Shown here piece after piece: positions 59,303-64,000 of a stretch of 64,000 nucleotides of DNA. The stretch covers positions 275,321-339,320 of the forward strand of contig JACRMB010000010.1 in NCBI GenBank assembly GCA_016235065.1, given 5' to 3'. The stretch's first letter is position 1. The number at the start of each line of letters is the position of its first letter. The stretch is from Actinomycetota bacterium. Lineage in GTDB: Bacteria > Actinomycetota > Thermoleophilia > BMS3ABIN01. The notes under the pieces are model-generated. The model searched no databases and was not told the DNA's origin. It saw only the letters and a program-made list of their open reading frames with translations. Both the position numbers and the translations under genes were made by a program.

Positions 59303-62300
59303 ATGAAAAGGTATCTTGCTCGCATCGGCTACACGTTTTCTTTCTTTTCAATGATGATCTTGGTTGGTTTGATCATCGCACCGGCAGTGACTAATTTTGC
59401 CTCCGAGCCGGAAGATGTGCCCCAGCCTCAGGAACAAGCCTCTTTTGCACCGGGCCGCCTTCTCGTCAGATTCCAGCCGGCGACGGATCCTAGAGATATT
59501 CAGCAACTGCTAACCAAGAAAGGGCTGCAGGCAGTTGACGAGATCAGTGAATTAGGCATAGTAACCATCGCGGTCCCCGCGGGCGAGGAAGAAAAAGTAG
59601 CTAATCAGCTCAGCGACAGTCCTATAGTCGAAAATGCTGAGGTCGATCACGTCTACTACGCCCTAGCTACGCCGAATGATACTTTTTACGAGGGCACTCA
59701 GTGGAATCTGCAAAAAATCAACGCCCCCACAGCCTGGGATACGACAACCGGTTCAGTGAATTCAGTGATTGCTATCATCGATACCGGCGTGGATTCAGCC
59801 CACCCGGATCTGGCCGGAAAGGTACTCCCCGGATATAACACGATTAATGAGAGCACCAACGTCACTGATGTATATGGACACGGGACTCATGTCGCCGGAA
59901 TCGCCGCGGCGGCCAGCAACAATGGTCTGGGCGTCGCGGGTGTCGCCTGGGATTCCAAAGTCATGCCGGTCAAGGTCCTCAGCGACCAGGGATACGGCTA
60001 TATGTCTGATATCGCTGAGGGAATTATTTACGCAGTCGATAACGGGGCGCAGGTAATCAACCTGAGCCTTGGCGCGGGGTGGTCAGATGTCACGATGAGG
60101 GACGCTGTCAACTATGCCTATATGCACAATGTGCTAGTTGTCGCCGCAGCGGGTAATTCAAGTAACAACGCTTCGTTTTATCCGGCCTCTTATCCCCATG
60201 TGATCTCAGTAGCGGCTACCGACAGTGCTGACGCCTATGCCTATTTTTCAACCTATAACGCCAACGTGGATGTAGCCGCGCCGGGTGTTGCCATCAACAG
60301 CACGTTCCCCCAGGCGTCTTATAAGAGCTGGCAGGGCACATCCATGGCCAGCCCCCACGTTGCAGGTTTAGCATCTCTTGTTCTTTCCGTTAATGGCAAT
60401 CTGACGCCAAATCAAGTCACGCAGGTATTAGAAAACACCTCTGTCGATCTTGGGGATGCCGGGCGCGATGATCACTTTGGCTTTGGACGCATCGACGCCG
60501 CCGCCGCAGTCGTGCAGGCTGCCAACCCGCCGACTCTGGGAACAGTATCGGGTAATGTGACCGATGCGTACGGCGCGCCTATCCAGGGCGTCATGGTTGA
60601 TATTTATGACGCCAGCCAGAACCAGGTCACGGGGACGCTGACCGACCAGAATGGCGATTATTCAGTGTCCGGCCTGCAAACGGGGTCATACAAGGTCAAC
60701 TTTAACCCGTGGCATCTGAATTTCAGCGCCGAATGGTATGCCGACGGCTTTGATTTCGCCGCGGCAACGCCTGTATCAGTAACCTCGGGAGCGATCACTA
60801 GCGGGGTCGATGTCGCTCTGGCCGCGGGCGGAACGGTCACCGGCCGCATAACCAATCCCTTTGGTGAGCCGGCGAGTGGCGTCGTCGTTAATATCTATGA
60901 AGAGAACTGTTTCAATGAAAATGAAGAGCTGCTGCCACCGGTTGCGTCAGGCGTTAGCGATGCGGAGGGCAACTACAGCATCGAAGGCATTTATTCGGGC
61001 AACTACCGAATCATGTATTTGCCCACAACGGAATCAAACCTGGTTCCGGAAGCATATAGCGACAAGCCGTATCTGAATTGGTCGGATCTTGTCGGCATTC
61101 AGGGCGGACATGTTACGGCAGGCATCGACGCTACCCTGAATTATTACGGCACCATGTCCGGACGGGTAACGGATGAGAACGGACAAGGCATCGGCGGCAT
61201 CATCGTGGTGGCGCTCTGCGGTGATTGTATCTTTGGCGAGCAGGCAACAACAGAGGCAGACGGCACTTATACCATCAAGCGCCTTTGGGATGATGATTTC
61301 TCCGTCCGCTTCTTCAGCGAACACACAAGGCCCAGCTATCTCGCGGAATGGTACGACAACATTCCTCTGAGTGAAGCTACTTATGGGGAAACAACGATGG
61401 TCCACGTTGAAATGGGCAAAGACACTGGCGGTATCGATGCCGACCTTGCCTTTGGCGGGGAAATCAACGGCGTGATCACCGATCCATCGGGTCAGCCGCT
61501 TGCGGGCGTACCAGTCTTTCTCGGGCCTTCAACGGGCCTATACCCAAGCTATAAGTTCTCGGAGGCTGACGGCAGCTACTACTTCGACCGGCTGCCGGCT
61601 GGCGACTATAACGTAACCTTCAATTGGGGCATCAATCCGAGTTTGCCATATTTGGTTGAGTCCTACAATGACAAGGTCGGATACTATTCAGGAGATCCGA
61701 TTCCAGTTGGAGCTGGACAAACTGTTGCCGGCATCAATGCACAACTGAATGACGCCGCGCAGTTTTCCGGAACGGTGACTGACTCTCTAAGCCAACCGAT
61801 TGCCAACGTCGAAGTCATGCTGAAGAGTCCAAACACTACAACGACATGTGATCGTACCGATGCTGATGGCACTTATCGGTGCGGGCAGATAGCTCCCGGA
61901 ACTTATCAAGTCAAGTTCTGTGCATACGATATCGATCCAAGTTATGTTTGCGAAAGTTACAGTAACCATACCGCGCCGATGCGTTACGATTTCACTGGAG
62001 CGGATAATCTCGTTTTAACCGCCGGCCAACATACAACCGGCATAGACGCTCAGCTCGAATCGGGCGGTCAGATCACTGGACGGGTCACCGATCAATATGG
62101 CCAGTCGGCTACATATATCGATGTTTTTGTATATAACGAGGCCGGCCAGCAGATCACAAACACTACAACAAACACAAACGGCGAATATCAGCTGGGAGGT
62201 ATGCCAGCGGGTTCGTATAAGGTGTACTTCAGTCCTCAATCGTGGCGGTTAAATGCTGTACCCGAGTGGTACAACGACAAACCTGATAGCGCTTCGGCGG

Positions 62301-64000
62301 ATCTGGTCGTGGTCACTGGCGGACAGACCACAGCCGGCATAGATGCTCAGCTGGCCTCAAACCGGATATCGGGAAGAGTGACGAACGAGGCTGGCGAACC
62401 CATAGAGGGAATCTGGGTCAAGATCAAGAGCTCAACCAATCCGAATACAAATTATTCTCAGAGGAGCCAGACCAATGCAAATGGAGAATATGTAATAACC
62501 AATCTGCAGCCAGGTGACTGGAAACTCGTGTTCACCGATGAGAATCCTGATTTATTCCAACATGTGCCCTACGCCACTGAATGGTATAACGACAAGACAA
62601 CCTGGGAAACAGCCGACACCATCTCGTTGATTTTGGGCCAGGAAGTCAGCAATGTCGATGCACAGCTATCCCGTTCTCCTGTAATAAGCGGTCACGTCAC
62701 TGATGCAAATGGCTTGCCAGTAAGCAGCGTTCAGGTTCAGGCGTATAGCATGGAGAATTCGTGGACGCCAGTGTCATCAACAATGACTCAGGCGGATGGC
62801 TCGTATACCATGGATCACTGGCTGGGGACTGGCTCGTACAAATTGCGTTTCCTGACCTATTACGGCAGCAATGTTCAGTCAGAGTGGTATAACGACAAAG
62901 CTGATTATGCAACCGCGGATGTTGTTGATGTATTCGCAAATCAAACTACCACCATTGACGCCAGCCTGTCCCTGTATGGAAGCATAACCGGCCGGGTGAC
63001 GACACAAGCTGGCATTCCTGTCGAGGGCGCCGAGCTTACGATATATAACGCCGCCGACCCAACGACTTACGTCGCTATAGGATACTCGCAATCTGACGGC
63101 ACCTACGTTATGCCAAACCTGACCACGGGAACATATAAACTCAAAATCACCAAAGACCTGGTCGGCGAATGGTACAACGACAAGACTGATTTCAACTCAG
63201 CCGATAGCCTGGATGTGATTATCGGGCAGGAAATATCCAATGCGGATGTTCAGCTGAGCGAGGCGCCATCTGTAGGGGTAATATCAGGAAGGGTCACCTA
63301 TCCTGACGGGGAACGCGTCCTCACGATCGTCGAGCTTTATGACGAAGGTCATAATCTTATCAATTGGCAATGGACCGATTTCACGGATGGTTCTTATAAC
63401 TTCCCCAATCTGATCGAGGGAAATTATAAGGTCTTCTTCTGGGCGCCGCCCTGGTCCAACCATTTCTCAGAATGGTTCAGTGACGCGCAGGACTTCGCTT
63501 CTGCTGAATGGATCCCGGTCGTCGGTGCTCAAACGTCGACAACTGATGCTGTTCTCGATTTCGGTCGCATAAGCGGCCGCGTGGCTGATGAAAACGGCAA
63601 CGGTATCGAAGGTATCCTGGTCGAGGCGATGGATTCGAACCAGGGATCGCAACCTGCCGTGACTACAGACGCGAATGGAGATTATGTCATCAGCGGACTT
63701 GTAGCCGGTGATTACAAGGTGCGGTTCGACAACGCGGGAACTTCGTACGGATCCGAATGGTACAACGATAAACTGAGCAGTGAGGCTGCTGACGGCGTTA
63801 CGGTTGTCGCGGGATGGACGATCAGAAACATCAATGCCGTTTTGACGACTGATGTAATTGCTCCAACCATCACCTCCGTCTTGCCCAGCGGCTCAATCGA
63901 CTCCAGCTCGACCAGCATCGATGTAACCTACTCCGACCCAGCTCCCGCCAGTGGCATCAACCCCGCCTCGGTCAGCGTGACCCTGGACGGGCAGTCCGTA
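59303..64000 (+). CDS. secreted subtilisin-like protease with carboxypeptidase-regulatory-like repeats (3' partial)
   Basis: The reading frame is open from the ATG at 59303 (GGAGG upstream) to the window end, 1566 codons, with no stop. A signal peptide (~1-32) and an I9-type propeptide (~50-125) precede the S8 domain with Asp160 (IIDTGVD), His193 (GHGTHVAG) and Ser347 (GTSMASPHVAG). From ~residue 410 at least eleven ~95-115-residue repeats follow, each with GxVTDxxG at its start, ADGxY/GDY in the middle and a conserved EWYNDK-type motif near its end. The last part begins an Ig-like domain. Base composition is less GC-rich than upstream genes, hinting at a different history. It is probably a large cell-surface or released protease. 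Confidence 0.93.
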   Translation, partial: MKRYLARIGYTFSFFSMMILVGLIIAPAVTNFASEPEDVPQPQEQASFAPGRLLVRFQPATDPRDIQQLLTKKGLQAVDEISELGIVTIAVPAGEEEKVANQLSDSPIVENAEVDHVYYALATPNDTFYEGTQWNLQKINAPTAWDTTTGSVNSVIAIIDTGVDSAHPDLAGKVLPGYNTINESTNVTDVYGHGTHVAGIAAAASNNGLGVAGVAWDSKVMPVKVLSDQGYGYMSDIAEGIIYAVDNGAQVINLSLGAGWSDVTMRDAVNYAYMHNVLVVAAAGNSSNNASFYPASYPHVISVAATDSADAYAYFSTYNANVDVAAPGVAINSTFPQASYKSWQGTSMASPHVAGLASLVLSVNGNLTPNQVTQVLENTSVDLGDAGRDDHFGFGRIDAAAAVVQAANPPTLGTVSGNVTDAYGAPIQGVMVDIYDASQNQVTGTLTDQNGDYSVSGLQTGSYKVNFNPWHLNFSAEWYADGFDFAAATPVSVTSGAITSGVDVALAAGGTVTGRITNPFGEPASGVVVNIYEENCFNENEELLPPVASGVSDAEGNYSIEGIYSGNYRIMYLPTTESNLVPEAYSDKPYLNWSDLVGIQGGHVTAGIDATLNYYGTMSGRVTDENGQGIGGIIVVALCGDCIFGEQATTEADGTYTIKRLWDDDFSVRFFSEHTRPSYLAEWYDNIPLSEATYGETTMVHVEMGKDTGGIDADLAFGGEINGVITDPSGQPLAGVPVFLGPSTGLYPSYKFSEADGSYYFDRLPAGDYNVTFNWGINPSLPYLVESYNDKVGYYSGDPIPVGAGQTVAGINAQLNDAAQFSGTVTDSLSQPIANVEVMLKSPNTTTTCDRTDADGTYRCGQIAPGTYQVKFCAYDIDPSYVCESYSNHTAPMRYDFTGADNLVLTAGQHTTGIDAQLESGGQITGRVTDQYGQSATYIDVFVYNEAGQQITNTTTNTNGEYQLGGMPAGSYKVYFSPQSWRLNAVPEWYNDKPDSASADLVVVTGGQTTAGIDAQLASNRISGRVTNEAGEPIEGIWVKIKSSTNPNTNYSQRSQTNANGEYVITNLQPGDWKLVFTDENPDLFQHVPYATEWYNDKTTWETADTISLILGQEVSNVDAQLSRSPVISGHVTDANGLPVSSVQVQAYSMENSWTPVSSTMTQADGSYTMDHWLGTGSYKLRFLTYYGSNVQSEWYNDKADYATADVVDVFANQTTTIDASLSLYGSITGRVTTQAGIPVEGAELTIYNAADPTTYVAIGYSQSDGTYVMPNLTTGTYKLKITKDLVGEWYNDKTDFNSADSLDVIIGQEISNADVQLSEAPSVGVISGRVTYPDGERVLTIVELYDEGHNLINWQWTDFTDGSYNFPNLIEGNYKVFFWAPPWSNHFSEWFSDAQDFASAEWIPVVGAQTSTTDAVLDFGRISGRVADENGNGIEGILVEAMDSNQGSQPAVTTDANGDYVISGLVAGDYKVRFDNAGTSYGSEWYNDKLSSEAADGVTVVAGWTIRNINAVLTTDVIAPTITSVLPSGSIDSSSTSIDVTYSDPAPASGINPASVSVTLDGQSV

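Overview
The window is one contiguous bacterial chromosome segment. It is GC-rich, with ATG, GTG and TTG starts and good Shine-Dalgarno (SD) sequences. Gene content fits an anaerobic or microaerobic diazotroph. There is a cluster II/III-like nif operon carrying nifI1 and nifI2 between nifH and nifD, a 440-residue GSI-alpha-type glutamine synthetase, cytochrome bd oxidase, MMPL and BlaI/M56 proteins, and surface proteins with Rhodanese/FN3 or carboxypeptidase-regulatory-like repeats. I lean towards a deep-branching Actinomycetota lineage. That is inference only, because no rRNA or ribosomal marker is present.

Layout. 0-5.5 kb: envelope sugar genes (galE, a polytopic membrane protein), a PAS histidine kinase and a YihY protein. 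5.7-13.5 kb: a large secreted Rhodanese/FN3 protein, tRNA-Leu(GAG), an AbrB-MMPL pair and several small orphan genes. 13.5-14.2 kb: tandem TTAAC boxes, a strongly structured and possibly transcribed RNA, and a zinc-ribbon peptide. 14.3-24 kb: a nitrogen assimilation island with glnA, three amtB/glnK pairs, an ArsB/NhaD permease and a small Cys/His-rich secreted peptide. TGTACA boxes recur in three of its promoters. 24.4-33.8 kb: nifH-nifI1-nifI2-nifD-nifK-nifE-nifN-TSUP permease-nifB, all on the plus strand and closely packed. 33.9-38.5 kb: two membrane HD-GYP sensors. 38.5-43.7 kb: a BlaI repressor, an M56 membrane peptidase, a 53-residue Cys/Trp-rich peptide and a radical SAM/SPASM maturase, then a GAF-GGDEF-HD-GYP protein with a BlaI-type operator just before its start. 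I read this as a candidate undescribed RiPP system coupled to BlaI control and c-di-GMP turnover. 43.8-59 kb: housekeeping and accessory genes (NUDIX, methyltransferases, DUF362 ferredoxin-like protein, cydAB, pirin, macro domain, parvulin, alpha/beta hydrolase, CFA synthase). 59.3 kb to the end: a secreted subtilisin with at least eleven C-terminal repeats, running off the window.

How the parts work together. NifHDK is the nitrogenase, NifE, NifN and NifB build FeMo-cofactor, and NifI1/NifI2 switch nitrogenase off post-translationally. Ammonium enters through AmtB channels gated by their partner PII proteins and is assimilated by GlnA. All three AmtB-linked PII proteins keep the T-loop arginine that plugs AmtB but lack the Tyr51 modification site.

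Short tandem repeats and REP-like palindromes are unusually frequent, including inside the nif operon and in frame within nifE and nifN.
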